Below are positions 33,863 through 41,934 of a stretch of DNA of 64,000 nucleotides, piece by piece. A program made the position numbers and the translations under genes. The notes under the pieces are model-generated. The model saw nothing but the letters and a program-made list of their open reading frames with translations. It searched no databases and was not told where the DNA came from. The DNA lies in NCBI RefSeq assembly GCF_014844035.1, contig NZ_CP062159.1, positions 558,001-622,000 on the forward strand. Reading direction: 5' to 3'. The DNA comes from Flavobacterium sp. MDT1-60 (GTDB lineage: Bacteria; Bacteroidota; Bacteroidia; Flavobacteriales; Flavobacteriaceae). Position 1 is the stretch's first letter, and every line of letters starts with the position of its first letter.

Positions 33863-34915
33863 TTATTTTGAAAACTGTTCTTCCATTTTAGCAATTACAT
33901 CTTTCGAAGAAATTGTTCTCATCGCATCTTCATAACCTTCAACGATTTTATTGCCGTAAACGGATGTTGGTAGTTTTGGATATTGATTTCTATCAGCTGT
34001 TAAAGCATTATTCAAACTTTGATTGAATGGCAAAAATCCCGCGTACGGATGTGTTGCACCCCAAAGTGTAACCACTTTTACTCCTAACATTGCGGCAATA
34101 TGTGCATTTCCGGAATCCATAGAAAGCATTACATCGAGATTGCTGATCAATTGTAATTCCTGTTGAAATTTAATTTTTACAGCCATATTGATTACATTTT
34201 CAAATGGTTTTGAAAGTGAATCTAATATTTCGATTTCTTTTTTTCCTCCGCCAAAAAGTAAAATTTTATTCGACTGATCTTCTGCTAATTTCGAAATAAC
34301 TTCCATCATTAAATCAATCGGATAAACTTTAGAATTATATTGAGCAAAAGGCGCAATTCCGATAAGTTTTTGGTTTTGGTTTCCGATAATTTCCAAAATA
34401 TCTTCACCTAATTTTGCTTTTTCAGGAAATTCAGGATTTGATAAATCTAAAGAAAAACCCAATTCTTCAAACACTTTTGCATGTCTTTCAAACATCGTTG
34501 GTAATTGCCTGAAAATCTTTTTTTCTGCTCGGGTTAATTCTTTTTTGCCATCTCTTCCTTTATCGACTGTGGCTCTTTTTTTTCCGCTTAAAGCGAAAAG
34601 TAAGCTCACAACTTTAGACCTTAAAACATTATGAAGATCGGCGAAAGCGTCAATTTTGAATTTTTTAACGTCTTTATACAATCGCAAAAGTCCTGGAAAA
34701 CCTTTGTGTCTTTCTTTTTCATCAAAAGCAAAAAATTCCAAATTCGGAATTCCGTCAAAAAAGGGTTTAAAAAACGGACGCGAAATCACTGTCAATTTAA
34801 CATCTGGATATTCTTTTACAAAAGCGCGTAAAACAGGAACCGTCATGGCGACATCTCCCATTGCGGATAGTCTCATGACGGCTATATGCTTAATTTTATT
34901 GGACAATTCTGCCAA
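33863..34915 (-). CDS. Glycosyltransferase family 9 (heptosyltransferase-like)
   Basis: A 350-residue GT9 enzyme. The N-terminus has the family pattern VMRLSAMGDVAMTVPVLRAF, and the C-terminal half has MLSMDSGNAHIAAMLGVKVVTLWGATHP, the nucleotide-sugar-binding signature of heptosyltransferases. It likely adds a sugar to lipopolysaccharide core at the cytoplasmic face of the inner membrane. The first codon appears to be TTG at 34915, directly after the DUF4254 stop; a second TTG three codons later is possible. DUF4254 and GT9 are regularly paired in Flavobacteriaceae. Confidence 0.9.
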   Translation of the reverse strand: MAELSNKIKHIAVMRLSAMGDVAMTVPVLRAFVKEYPDVKLTVISRPFFKPFFDGIPNLEFFAFDEKERHKGFPGLLRLYKDVKKFKIDAFADLHNVLRSKVVSLLFALSGKKRATVDKGRDGKKELTRAEKKIFRQLPTMFERHAKVFEELGFSLDLSNPEFPEKAKLGEDILEIIGNQNQKLIGIAPFAQYNSKVYPIDLMMEVISKLAEDQSNKILLFGGGKKEIEILDSLSKPFENVINMAVKIKFQQELQLISNLDVMLSMDSGNAHIAAMLGVKVVTLWGATHPYAGFLPFNQSLNNALTADRNQYPKLPTSVYGNKIVEGYEDAMRTISSKDVIAKMEEQFSK

Positions 34916-35521
34916 TTATTTTTTATTTTGATATAAAACCGGATTCAAATCATCATCGTTGTACATTTTCATTTGTTTGTACACTTTCATGAATTTTTCT
35001 CCATTTTCAATGTCTGACAATAGATCATCAATTGCTGTAGACAAATCACTTCTTTGTTCTAAAAGAATGTTTAGTTTTTCCTGACATTTATCTCTGTGTT
35101 CTTGCGAAGCCTCTGCGCGATTAGCTTCTTCCTGCATATGATAAATTTTCAAAGCTAAAATCGACAATCTGTCAAAAGCCCAGGCCGGACTTTCAGAATT
35201 GATTTTTGCACCATCTTTTGCTTGTACATCACTATATTTTTGTAAAAAATAACTATCGATATATTCCACCATATCTGTACGCTCCTGATTGGAAGCATCG
35301 ATTCTTCTTTTTAAAGTCAAAGCCGCAACCGGATCAATTTGAGGGTCACGAATAATATCTTCAAAATGCCATTGAACAGTGTCAATCCAGTTTTTTAGAT
35401 ATAATAAATGTTCAAATTTATCTTTTGGATAAGGGTTATTTATAGGCTGATCAACATTATCAAACTGGTGATAATCTTTGATGCTTTGTTCGAAAACAGA
35501 ATAAGCTAATTTTGAAAACAT
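34916..35521 (-). CDS. DUF4254 domain-containing protein
   Basis: About 201 residues from ATG 35521 (MFSKLAYSVFEQSIKDYHQF). It is an all-helical DUF4254 protein with the conserved LKNWIDTVQWHFEDIIRDPQ and SPAWAFDRLSILALKIYHM. The molecular function is unknown, but the family nearly always neighbours GT9 glycosyltransferases, so a lipopolysaccharide-related role is inferred. A longer reading frame to 35644 exists, but its first 41 codons do not look family-like and cover the promoter of the divergent upp gene. The stop codon abuts the GT9 start. Confidence 0.85.
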   Translation of the reverse strand: MFSKLAYSVFEQSIKDYHQFDNVDQPINNPYPKDKFEHLLYLKNWIDTVQWHFEDIIRDPQIDPVAALTLKRRIDASNQERTDMVEYIDSYFLQKYSDVQAKDGAKINSESPAWAFDRLSILALKIYHMQEEANRAEASQEHRDKCQEKLNILLEQRSDLSTAIDDLLSDIENGEKFMKVYKQMKMYNDDDLNPVLYQNKK

Positions 35522-35541
35522 GTCTTTATTTATTAGAGATA

Positions 35542-35549
35542 CAAAGATA
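35542..35549 (-). promoter_or_regulatory. Putative -7 element of DUF4254/GT9 operon
   Basis: TATCTTTG on the minus strand, 20 bases upstream of the ATG at 35521, fits TAnnTTTG and supports that start. Confidence 0.5.
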
Positions 35550-35632
35550 CTTTTTATACTTTTATAGTGTGAAAAAAACGATTGTTTTTTCGTTATAGTA
35601 TCACAAATTATTGCTAATTCTAAAAACTCCAC

Positions 35633-36286
35633 ATGAAAATTCATTATATATCTGAAAATAATAGCGTATTAAATCACTTTTTGGGTCAAATAAGAAATGT
35701 AAATATTCAGAACGATAGTATGCGTTTTCGAAGAAATATCGAACGAATTGGCGAAATTATGGCCTATGAATTAAGCAAAGATTTGTCTTATAAAAATGTC
35801 GAAATCCAGACGCCGCTTGGCATTAAAAAAACGACAGAAATTGAAAGTGATTTGGTTTTGTGCTCCATTTTAAGAGCTGGATTACCACTTCATAACGGAT
35901 TTTTAAATTACTTTGACCAGGCAGAAAACAGTTTTGTTTCAGCCTGCAGACATCATCCAAATAATGATGATGCTTTTGAAATTTTAGTAGAGTATCAGGC
36001 GCTTTCGAACTTAAATAATAAAACGGTGTTACTTCTGGATCCAATGTTAGCAACTGGTCAATCTATTGTGGCGGTGCATGAAAAATTAGTTCAGAATGCA
36101 GTTCCAAAAGAAATTCATATTGTAGTCGTTATTGCTGCACCTGAAGGAGTTGCGCACCTTGAAAAAAACCTTCCCGACAACTGTCATTTGTGGGTTGCTG
36201 CCTTAGACGAAAAATTAAACGAGAAAAACTACATTGTACCGGGACTTGGTGATGCAGGCGATCTTGCTTACGGAAGCAAATTATAA
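35633..36286 (+). CDS. upp: Uracil phosphoribosyltransferase
   Basis: A 217-residue enzyme converting uracil and PRPP to UMP in pyrimidine salvage. The PRPP-binding loop is LLLDPMLATGQS (about 134-145), and the uracil-binding C-terminal part reads YIVPGLGDAGDLAYGSKL. RFRRNIERIGEIMAYELSKD near the N-terminus is typical. The length fits the family. The final six bases overlap the convergent DUF6427 gene (stop at 36281). The order upp, DUF6427, DUF6341 and purD is a conserved flavobacterial neighbourhood, as far as I recall. Confidence 0.95.
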   Translation: MKIHYISENNSVLNHFLGQIRNVNIQNDSMRFRRNIERIGEIMAYELSKDLSYKNVEIQTPLGIKKTTEIESDLVLCSILRAGLPLHNGFLNYFDQAENSFVSACRHHPNNDDAFEILVEYQALSNLNNKTVLLLDPMLATGQSIVAVHEKLVQNAVPKEIHIVVVIAAPEGVAHLEKNLPDNCHLWVAALDEKLNEKNYIVPGLGDAGDLAYGSKL

Positions 36287-37210
36287 TTGCGAGAAAAACG
36301 TAAACAAGCTACAACAAATTAATACATAAAATACAATTTCGTTGTTTAATTTCTGCTGCATATATTCAATATGACTTGACGCCATAATCGTTAAAGGCGT
36401 TATACTAAATAGCAACAAATCATTGCTTTTGTTTGGTGAAAGTATGAAAACAAACGCGGCAATAAAAAAACAGGCTACTACTTTTTTATAGGAAGTATGT
36501 ACAATTTGAGGTCTGTTTGACAAAGTTGTTACAATTGAAACTACAAAAAATAAGGCTACTGCAACGTAAATTGAAAGTGCTCCATTTTCATAATTATTTT
36601 TAAAATAATTTATATTTAAATCGATTACGGCTCGTTTTTCAAAAAACGCAATGGCATTAAAATGAAAAATTAACGATATCAAAAAAAACATAATTGCAAC
36701 GGCTAGTAGTGCTATAAATGGTAAAACCCAGTTTCTATAATCTCTTGAAACGTGAAAAACAATTGAAATAAAAACCAGAATCAGAAAGAGAATACACCAA
36801 AAGTGAAATAATGAAGCTACTAAAATCCAAAAAGACGCATCAAATATTTTTTCTTTGGAAGCTTTTAAGGATTGGAGTGAAATTAATCTTCGAAGCGCCA
36901 ATAACAGAAAAAAGTTAGCATATATAACGTTCGGATTATTGAATATCGTTGGGAAAAACAAGATAAACAACAAGTAGAAAAATATCGAATAACCATTGTC
37001 TTTACTGAGTCCATTCTTTTTGACAATAAAATTTATCAGAAAAAAAGAAGCGAAAATAAAGCATAATAAACTTAATTTTTGAAACGCTAAAAAATAAGAA
37101 CTCATCCATGATGGTTCCTTAATTTCAAACAGAAAAAAGAAAACCAGTATTAAAATTACGACCAAAGAATAATTTAATGGTGTAGATTTTTTAAAAACAC
37201 TTGTTATCAT
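36281..37210 (-). CDS. DUF6427 family membrane protein
   Basis: A 309-residue polytopic membrane protein with about eight hydrophobic segments (for example LVVILILVFFFLFEI, LLCFIFASFFLINFIV, SLFHFWCILFLILVFISIVF). It matches my recollection of DUF6427, a Bacteroidota family next to upp and purD; the number of the family is from memory. No catalytic motif is visible and the function is unknown. It overlaps the convergent upp gene by six bases at the 3' end. The start is ATG 37210, and a plus-strand promoter for the next gene lies just upstream. Confidence 0.78.
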   Translation of the reverse strand: MITSVFKKSTPLNYSLVVILILVFFFLFEIKEPSWMSSYFLAFQKLSLLCFIFASFFLINFIVKKNGLSKDNGYSIFFYLLFILFFPTIFNNPNVIYANFFLLLALRRLISLQSLKASKEKIFDASFWILVASLFHFWCILFLILVFISIVFHVSRDYRNWVLPFIALLAVAIMFFLISLIFHFNAIAFFEKRAVIDLNINYFKNNYENGALSIYVAVALFFVVSIVTTLSNRPQIVHTSYKKVVACFFIAAFVFILSPNKSNDLLLFSITPLTIMASSHIEYMQQKLNNEIVFYVLICCSLFTFFSQL

Positions 37211-37222
37211 AAGGATATTTTA

Positions 37223-37230
37223 TACTTTTG
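37223..37230 (+). promoter_or_regulatory. Putative -33/-7 promoter of DUF6341 gene
   Basis: TACTTTTG (37223-37230) is preceded by TTG at 37201-37203 with a 19-base spacer, fitting the Bacteroidota -33/-7 arrangement. The leader to the ATG at 37352 would be about 115 bases. Confidence 0.5.
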
Positions 37231-37351
37231 TGATTGTAAATATAATACTTGTTTAAAAAGGAAAACCCAACAAGTTGAAAAAAGATTCTATTATCTGAAT
37301 TTTGTCTTCAATGCGTTACAAAACAATAAATAACATATAATTTTATAAATT

Positions 37352-37582
37352 ATGACAGCTTTTTTCGAAGGAATACAATACTTATTCGTTAACATTTTGT
37401 TTGCTCCTCTTGACTTTTTACGTCGTTTAGAACTAGTTAGCTGGTTTGCTGCAAGCACAATCAACTGGATTTTTATGATCATCTGCGCATGCGCAATCGC
37501 TTATTGGATTAAACAATTACGCATTTTTGATGACGCCGGAACAGAAAACCAAGATACTACAGCTCACTCATTTTTAAAATAA
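37352..37582 (+). CDS. DUF6341 family small membrane protein
   Basis: A 76-residue protein with a hydrophobic N-terminal stretch and one clear membrane helix (INWIFMIICACAIAYWIKQL, about 37-56), followed by a short acidic tail ending HSFLK. I recognise it as the small flavobacterial family usually found beside purD (DUF6341, number from memory). Its function is unknown. The last nine bases overlap the convergent purD gene. A reading frame on the opposite strand at 37291-37482 is a shadow. Confidence 0.75.
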   Translation: MTAFFEGIQYLFVNILFAPLDFLRRLELVSWFAASTINWIFMIICACAIAYWIKQLRIFDDAGTENQDTTAHSFLK

Positions 37583-38848
37583 GTCGAAGCCGATATCTTT
37601 TCTAAAATACATCTTATCAAAATTTAGTTTATCTATGTTTTGGTAAGATTTTTTTATGGCCTGTTGGAAATCGTCTCCGTATGATGTTACAGTTAATACA
37701 CGTCCTCCATTACTAACGACATTTTCGTTATCTAATTTTGTTCCCGCGTGAAAAACTATAGAATCTGTAATATTTTCTAAACCCGTAATTACTTTTCCTT
37801 TTTCAAATTCTTCAGGATATCCACCAGAAACGACCATGATTGTAGTCGCACTTCTTGGATCAACTTCTAGTTCGAAAGTGTCTAACTTTTGATCTGCCAC
37901 AGACTGAAACAATTCTACTAAATCAGATTTTAATCTTGGCACCACAACTTCAGTTTCAGGATCGCCCATTCTCACGTTGTATTCAATAACAATTGGTTCA
38001 TTTTTTACATTGATCAAACCTATAAATACAAATCCTTTATATTCGATTCCGTCTTTTTGAAAACCTTCGATTGTTGGTTTTACTATACGGGTTTCGATTT
38101 TTTCCATCAAAACAGCATCAACATAAGGAACTGGAGAAACGGCTCCCATTCCACCTGTATTTAATCCTGTATCACCTTCACCAATACGCTTGTAATCTTT
38201 TGCTGTCGGAAGAATTTTATAGCTTTTACCGTCTGTCAAAACAAAACAGCTTAATTCGATTCCGTCCAAAAATTCTTCGATAACTACTTTTGAACTTGCA
38301 GCTCCAAATTTTTCGTGAACCAACATGTTTCTTAATTCGGTTTTAGCTTCTTCAAGATCCTGAATAATCAAAACTCCTTTTCCAGCCGCCAATCCATCTG
38401 CTTTTAAAACGTATGGTGATTGTAAAGTTTCTAAAAATTCACATCCTTTTTCCACTGTTTCGGCAGTAAAACTATCGTATGCAGCAGTTGGAATGTTGTG
38501 TTTTATCAGGAATTCTTTAGCAAATTCTTTACTTCCTTCTAATTGAGCACCTAATTTTGATGGCCCAATAACTGGAATATGTTGTAAACTTTCGTCGTTT
38601 TTAAAATAATCATAAATCCCTTTTACCAACGGATCTTCAGGTCCAACGACTACCATTTTCACATTTTCTTTTAGTACAAATGCTTTTATAGCATCAAAAT
38701 CAGTTGGAGACATTGCAACGTTTGTAGCAATTCCAGCTGTTCCCGCATTTCCTGGTGCAACAAAAAGTTTTTCGCAAAGCGGACTCTGAATCATTTTCCA
38801 CGCAAAAGCATGCTCTCTTCCGCCTGATCCCAATAATAAAATTGTCAT
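37574..38848 (-). CDS. purD: Phosphoribosylamine-glycine ligase
   Basis: A 424-residue GAR synthetase that joins phosphoribosylamine and glycine with ATP, the second step of de novo purine synthesis. The N-terminus ILLLGSGGREHAFAWKM and the ATP-grasp motifs VLKADGLAAGKGV and EEFLDGIELSCFVL are diagnostic, with GEGDTGLNTGGMGAVSP and EYNVRMGDPETEVVVPRL further on. The length is standard. It stands alone with its own promoter-like element upstream (38874-38881), opposite to the convergent DUF6341 gene. Confidence 0.97.
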   Translation of the reverse strand: MTILLLGSGGREHAFAWKMIQSPLCEKLFVAPGNAGTAGIATNVAMSPTDFDAIKAFVLKENVKMVVVGPEDPLVKGIYDYFKNDESLQHIPVIGPSKLGAQLEGSKEFAKEFLIKHNIPTAAYDSFTAETVEKGCEFLETLQSPYVLKADGLAAGKGVLIIQDLEEAKTELRNMLVHEKFGAASSKVVIEEFLDGIELSCFVLTDGKSYKILPTAKDYKRIGEGDTGLNTGGMGAVSPVPYVDAVLMEKIETRIVKPTIEGFQKDGIEYKGFVFIGLINVKNEPIVIEYNVRMGDPETEVVVPRLKSDLVELFQSVADQKLDTFELEVDPRSATTIMVVSGGYPEEFEKGKVITGLENITDSIVFHAGTKLDNENVVSNGGRVLTVTSYGDDFQQAIKKSYQNIDKLNFDKMYFRKDIGFDLF

Positions 38849-38873
38849 GGTATAGTTGTATTTAGTTGTGGTG

Positions 38874-38881
38874 CAAAAATA
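38874..38881 (-). promoter_or_regulatory. Putative -7 element of purD
   Basis: TATTTTTG on the minus strand, 26 bases upstream of the purD ATG, fits TAnnTTTG. It is embedded in the small inverted repeat GCAAAA-TTTTGC. Confidence 0.45.
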
Positions 38882-38963
38882 ATTGCTTTTGCACGTAAAA
38901 AATAATTAAATCTTAAAAAGTTCGTGATTCTTCTCTGTTAGTAGTTGGATAATATTATTTTTG

Positions 38964-40295
38964 ATGAAAATTAATCTTCAAAAAATGATTTCTCTTTTCG
39001 ATATTTCGCTTCAATTAAATGGTTTTCCGATAAAGAAAGCTAAAGCTGAATTGAACCGAATTGCGAATTTATCCGAAGAAGATTATGCTCTTTTCCTTCA
39101 AAATAAAAAAGAAGAAATTGTTGCTTTTCATTTGCAAAACAATTCTTTTTATCAAGAATTGGTTGGAAATAAAACTGATTTAAAATGGGAAGACTTACCC
39201 ATTCTGAACAAGCAGAATCTACAAAAACCACTCGCAGAAAGACTTTCAAAAGGATATGCTTTAAAAAATGTATACCTCAACAAAACTTCCGGATCAAGCG
39301 GAACTCCTTTTGTTTTTGCTAAAGATAAATATTCGCATGCTTTAACCTGGGCTTCGAATATTATGCGTTTTGGATGGTTTAGCATCGATTTTAATCATTC
39401 ATATCAGGCTCGTTTTTACGGTATTCCTATGGATTTTGTTGGATACCAAAAAGAGCGTTTTAAAGATTTTTTAAGCCGCCGTTTTCGATTTCCGGTTTTC
39501 GATTTGTCTGATGAAGTTCTGGAAAAATTTCTGCAGAAATTCAAAACCAAAAAATTTGATTACCTCAACGGTTATACCAGTTCGATTGTTTTATTTGCGA
39601 AATATTTAGAACAACAAAACATCATTCTAAAAGAAATCTGCCCGACTTTAAAAGCTTGTTTTGTTACTTCGGAAATGCTTTTTGAATCGGATAAAAAACT
39701 CCTTGAAAGACAATTTGGTATTCCGGTAATCAATGAATACGGAGCTTCAGAACTGGATTTAATTGCTTTTGAAAATCCAAAAGGCGAATGGCAAGTGAAT
39801 GCAGAAACGCTTTTCGTCGAAATTTTAGACGAAAATAATAAGGTTCTCCCTTACGGTGAAGAAGGCCGAATTGTGATTACCTCTTTGTTCAATAAAGCAA
39901 ATCCTTTTATTAGATATGAAATTGGTGATATTGGAATTTTGGACGAAAAAAGTACACCACAAAAACCAATTCTAAAAAAATTAATTGGAAGAACTAATGA
40001 CGTTGCTATTTTACCAAGTGGAAAAAAATCGCCGGGATTGACCTTTTATTATGTTACCAAAAGCATTATTGAAGATGATGGAAATGTCAAAGAATTTATA
40101 ATCAAACAAACACATTTAGATACTTTTGAAATTGAATACGTTGCTGAAAATGAATTAAATTCGGAACAAATTCAAAAAATACTAAAAGCCATTTCATTAT
40201 ATCTTGAACCCAATTTAAACTTCACTTTTACGAGAAAACAAGTTTTAGAAAGAACCAATCGTGGAAAATTAAAGCAATTCAAATCTTATTTATAA
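38964..40295 (+). CDS. Phenylacetate-CoA ligase-like (CapK/PaaK family) protein
   Basis: A 443-residue member of the adenylate-forming PaaK/CapK family. The AMP-binding loop is KTSGSSGTPFVFAKD (about 109-123), and later INEYGASELDLIAFE and RYEIGDIG are the usual core motifs. CapK-like members are found in polysaccharide gene clusters and may activate an acyl group for glycan modification; phenylacetate degradation is unlikely as no paa genes accompany it. The ATG at 38964 is used; a TTG immediately before it also reads in frame. It lies upstream of the ORF6N gene on the same strand and near the polysaccharide cluster beginning at 41 kb. Confidence 0.85.
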   Translation: MKINLQKMISLFDISLQLNGFPIKKAKAELNRIANLSEEDYALFLQNKKEEIVAFHLQNNSFYQELVGNKTDLKWEDLPILNKQNLQKPLAERLSKGYALKNVYLNKTSGSSGTPFVFAKDKYSHALTWASNIMRFGWFSIDFNHSYQARFYGIPMDFVGYQKERFKDFLSRRFRFPVFDLSDEVLEKFLQKFKTKKFDYLNGYTSSIVLFAKYLEQQNIILKEICPTLKACFVTSEMLFESDKKLLERQFGIPVINEYGASELDLIAFENPKGEWQVNAETLFVEILDENNKVLPYGEEGRIVITSLFNKANPFIRYEIGDIGILDEKSTPQKPILKKLIGRTNDVAILPSGKKSPGLTFYYVTKSIIEDDGNVKEFIIKQTHLDTFEIEYVAENELNSEQIQKILKAISLYLEPNLNFTFTRKQVLERTNRGKLKQFKSYL

Positions 40296-40337
40296 TATAA
40301 ATAAAATCTTACATTTGTTTTTACTAATTAAAAACTT

Positions 40338-40865
40338 ATGGGCGATCAATCTTTACTTTCTGAAGAAACAATTTCAAATAAAATATATTTTATCCGCGGT
40401 CAAAAAGTGATGGTTGATCGTGACCTGGCTTTCTTATATGGAGTAGAAACAAAGCGATTAAAGGAACAAGTAAAAAGGAATTTAAACCGCTTCCCAGAAG
40501 ACTTTATGTTTGAACTTAGCAAAATAGAATTTGAAAATTGGAGGTCGCAATTTGCGACCTCCAATTCAGAAAAGATGAGTTTACGATATGCACCGATGGC
40601 ATTTACTGAACATGGAGTTATGATGCTTTCAAGTGTCCTAAAAAGTGACAAAGCCATTCAAACCAATATTCAAATTATGAGGATCTTTACGAAAGTGAGA
40701 CAAATGCTTTTGGATACAACCGAAATAAAAGTCGATATTCTTCAGATTCAAAAGAAGCTAGAAAATCATGATAAAAATATTGAATTGGTTTTTTCTTATT
40801 TAGATGAATTGACTGAGAAAAAAGAAAATGAGTCTGAAAGAGTGAAGATTGGCTATAAAAAATAA
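40338..40865 (+). CDS. ORF6N domain-containing DNA-binding protein
   Basis: A 175-residue protein. The N-terminal ORF6N domain (about 10-105) shows IYFIRGQKVMVDRDLAFLYG, VKRNLNRFPEDFMFEL, WRSQFATSN and APMAFTEHGVMMLSSVLKS, the typical order for this phage-derived family of presumed DNA binders and antirepressors. A C-terminal coiled coil (about 130-165) may dimerise it. The codons for NWRSQFATSN form a perfect 15-base-pair palindrome (40536-40566), and seven related palindromes follow the gene (40869-41149). ORF6N genes are accessory and mobile; no prophage genes accompany this one. Binding to the palindromes is an inference. Confidence 0.88.
   Translation: MGDQSLLSEETISNKIYFIRGQKVMVDRDLAFLYGVETKRLKEQVKRNLNRFPEDFMFELSKIEFENWRSQFATSNSEKMSLRYAPMAFTEHGVMMLSSVLKSDKAIQTNIQIMRIFTKVRQMLLDTTEIKVDILQIQKKLENHDKNIELVFSYLDELTEKKENESERVKIGYKK
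40536..40566. repeat. Perfect 15-bp-arm palindrome inside the ORF6N coding sequence
   Basis: AATTGGAGGTCGCAA (40536-40550), a single central T, and TTGCGACCTCCAATT (40552-40566). The arms are exact and fall on codon boundaries, encoding NWRSQFATSN. The same GTCGCAA/TTGCGAC core recurs in the downstream array. Confidence 0.97.
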
Positions 40866-40868
40866 CTC

Positions 40869-41149
40869 TTTAAGATCACAAATTGTGATCTTAAAAACTT
40901 GATGTCACAAATTGTGACCTCAAGTTTACGATTAACTTTTACAATAAAACTTGAGAAAAATTGGAGATCACAAATTGTGATTTCCAATTCTAAGTGAAAT
41001 TCTTAAGGTCGCAAATTGTGACAGAAATCGAAACGTGCTATTAAAAAAAATTGGAGGTCATAAATTGTGACCTCCAATTCTAGGTGAAATTTTTCAAGGT
41101 CACAAATTGTGACCTTGAAACTTGAAGTCGCAATTTGCGACATCAAGTT
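40869..41149. repeat. Array of seven related palindromes downstream of ORF6N gene
   Basis: Seven palindromes share a core GTCRCAA-W-TTGYGAC or its ATC/GAT variant. They are: 40869-40895 (perfect 13-base arms), 40895-40927 (16, one mismatch), 40959-40989 (15, one mismatch), 41008-41022 (7, one mismatch), 41049-41079 (15, one mismatch), 41092-41120 (perfect 14) and 41119-41149 (15, one mismatch). Outer arms differ between copies but stay complementary. Copies 3+4 and 5+6 form a duplicated unit with a 90-base period, including similar spacers (TAAGTGAAATTC and TAGGTGAAATTT). The array fills the whole gap between ORF6N and the convergent GT2 gene. Confidence 0.95.
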
Positions 41150-41154
41150 GAATT

Positions 41155-41922
41155 TTAAAATCTCTTTATATATCGAGGTTTTATAATCAACTGTGTAAAT
41201 AAAAATCGCACCATCAACAAAACAGAAAACACAAAATTAAATCCATGGAATTCTCTATAAACACCAAAGTTGTGTTTAATCAATTTGAATTTTGATGATG
41301 AAATTGAATCTTTTCTAATTCTGTAAAATGCTAAAGGTTCGGGAACTGGTTTTGTAACCTGAATTTGTTTTAAAATCGTGAGCCACAAACGCCAATCCTG
41401 TCTTTTTTGAGTAGCTTTAATTACGATTTTACCGAAATAATCAGCATCATAAATGGCGGTTAAATTGCCAACGTAATTGCAAAAAAACAGTTCGTCGTAT
41501 GTTAAATTTGTTGGAGCTTCTACTCTTCTGTTTAAAGAATTTCCTTCTTCATCAATACAATCGTAAAAACTAAAAGTAAAAGGTAAATGATTTGCTTTTA
41601 AAAACGCGATTTGTTTTTCTAATTTATTAAGAAACCATAAATCATCAGCATCTAAATAAGCAATATATTTTCCCACTGCTTTTTCTAATGCTATATTTCT
41701 TGCAAAACCGTTTCCCGAATTTTTTTCTAGTTTAAGCAGTTTTATTCTACTGTCTTTTTCAGCAAAATCTGAAATAATTTTTACGGTATTATCTGTCGAA
41801 GCATCATCAACCAAAATCATTTCCCAGTTTTGGTACGTTTGATTTTGAACTGATTTTAAAGTTTCCCTGATGAACTTTTCAGCATTGTAAGTTGGCGTTA
41901 TAATAGAAACTAATTCACTCAT
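41155..41922 (-). CDS. Glycosyltransferase family 2
   Basis: A 255-residue GT-A fold enzyme. The N-terminal SIITPTYNAEKFIRETLKSV and the metal-binding YLDADDLW (about 92-99) are diagnostic, and RRQDW-type motif is seen as KRQDWRLWL. It likely transfers a sugar from a nucleotide donor to a lipid-linked oligosaccharide at the inner face of the membrane. It begins 12 bases after the UXS stop, so the two genes are co-transcribed, and it is the first part of the polysaccharide cluster read from the left. The palindrome array adjoins its 3' end. Donor and linkage cannot be inferred. Confidence 0.9.
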   Translation of the reverse strand: MSELVSIITPTYNAEKFIRETLKSVQNQTYQNWEMILVDDASTDNTVKIISDFAEKDSRIKLLKLEKNSGNGFARNIALEKAVGKYIAYLDADDLWFLNKLEKQIAFLKANHLPFTFSFYDCIDEEGNSLNRRVEAPTNLTYDELFFCNYVGNLTAIYDADYFGKIVIKATQKRQDWRLWLTILKQIQVTKPVPEPLAFYRIRKDSISSSKFKLIKHNFGVYREFHGFNFVFSVLLMVRFLFTQLIIKPRYIKRF

Positions 41923-41934
41923 TAACGCTCCGAA

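Noticed and set aside
34631..34931. Small plus-strand genes within the GT9 gene
   Set aside because: They lie in alternate frames of a strongly conserved glycosyltransferase and have no family features.
35522..35644. N-terminal extension of DUF4254
   Set aside because: The extra codons are not family-like and cover the promoter region shared with upp; a -7 element directly precedes ATG 35521.
37291..37482. Antisense gene opposite DUF6341
   Set aside because: It is a shadow of the conserved plus-strand frame, without start signals or protein features.
38964..40295. Phenylacetate degradation gene paaK
   Set aside because: No other paa genes are present and the context is polysaccharide synthesis, so only the family name is given.
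40869..41149. CRISPR array
   Set aside because: The repeats are palindromes with varying arms, spacing is irregular, there are no unique equal-length spacers, and no cas genes are nearby.
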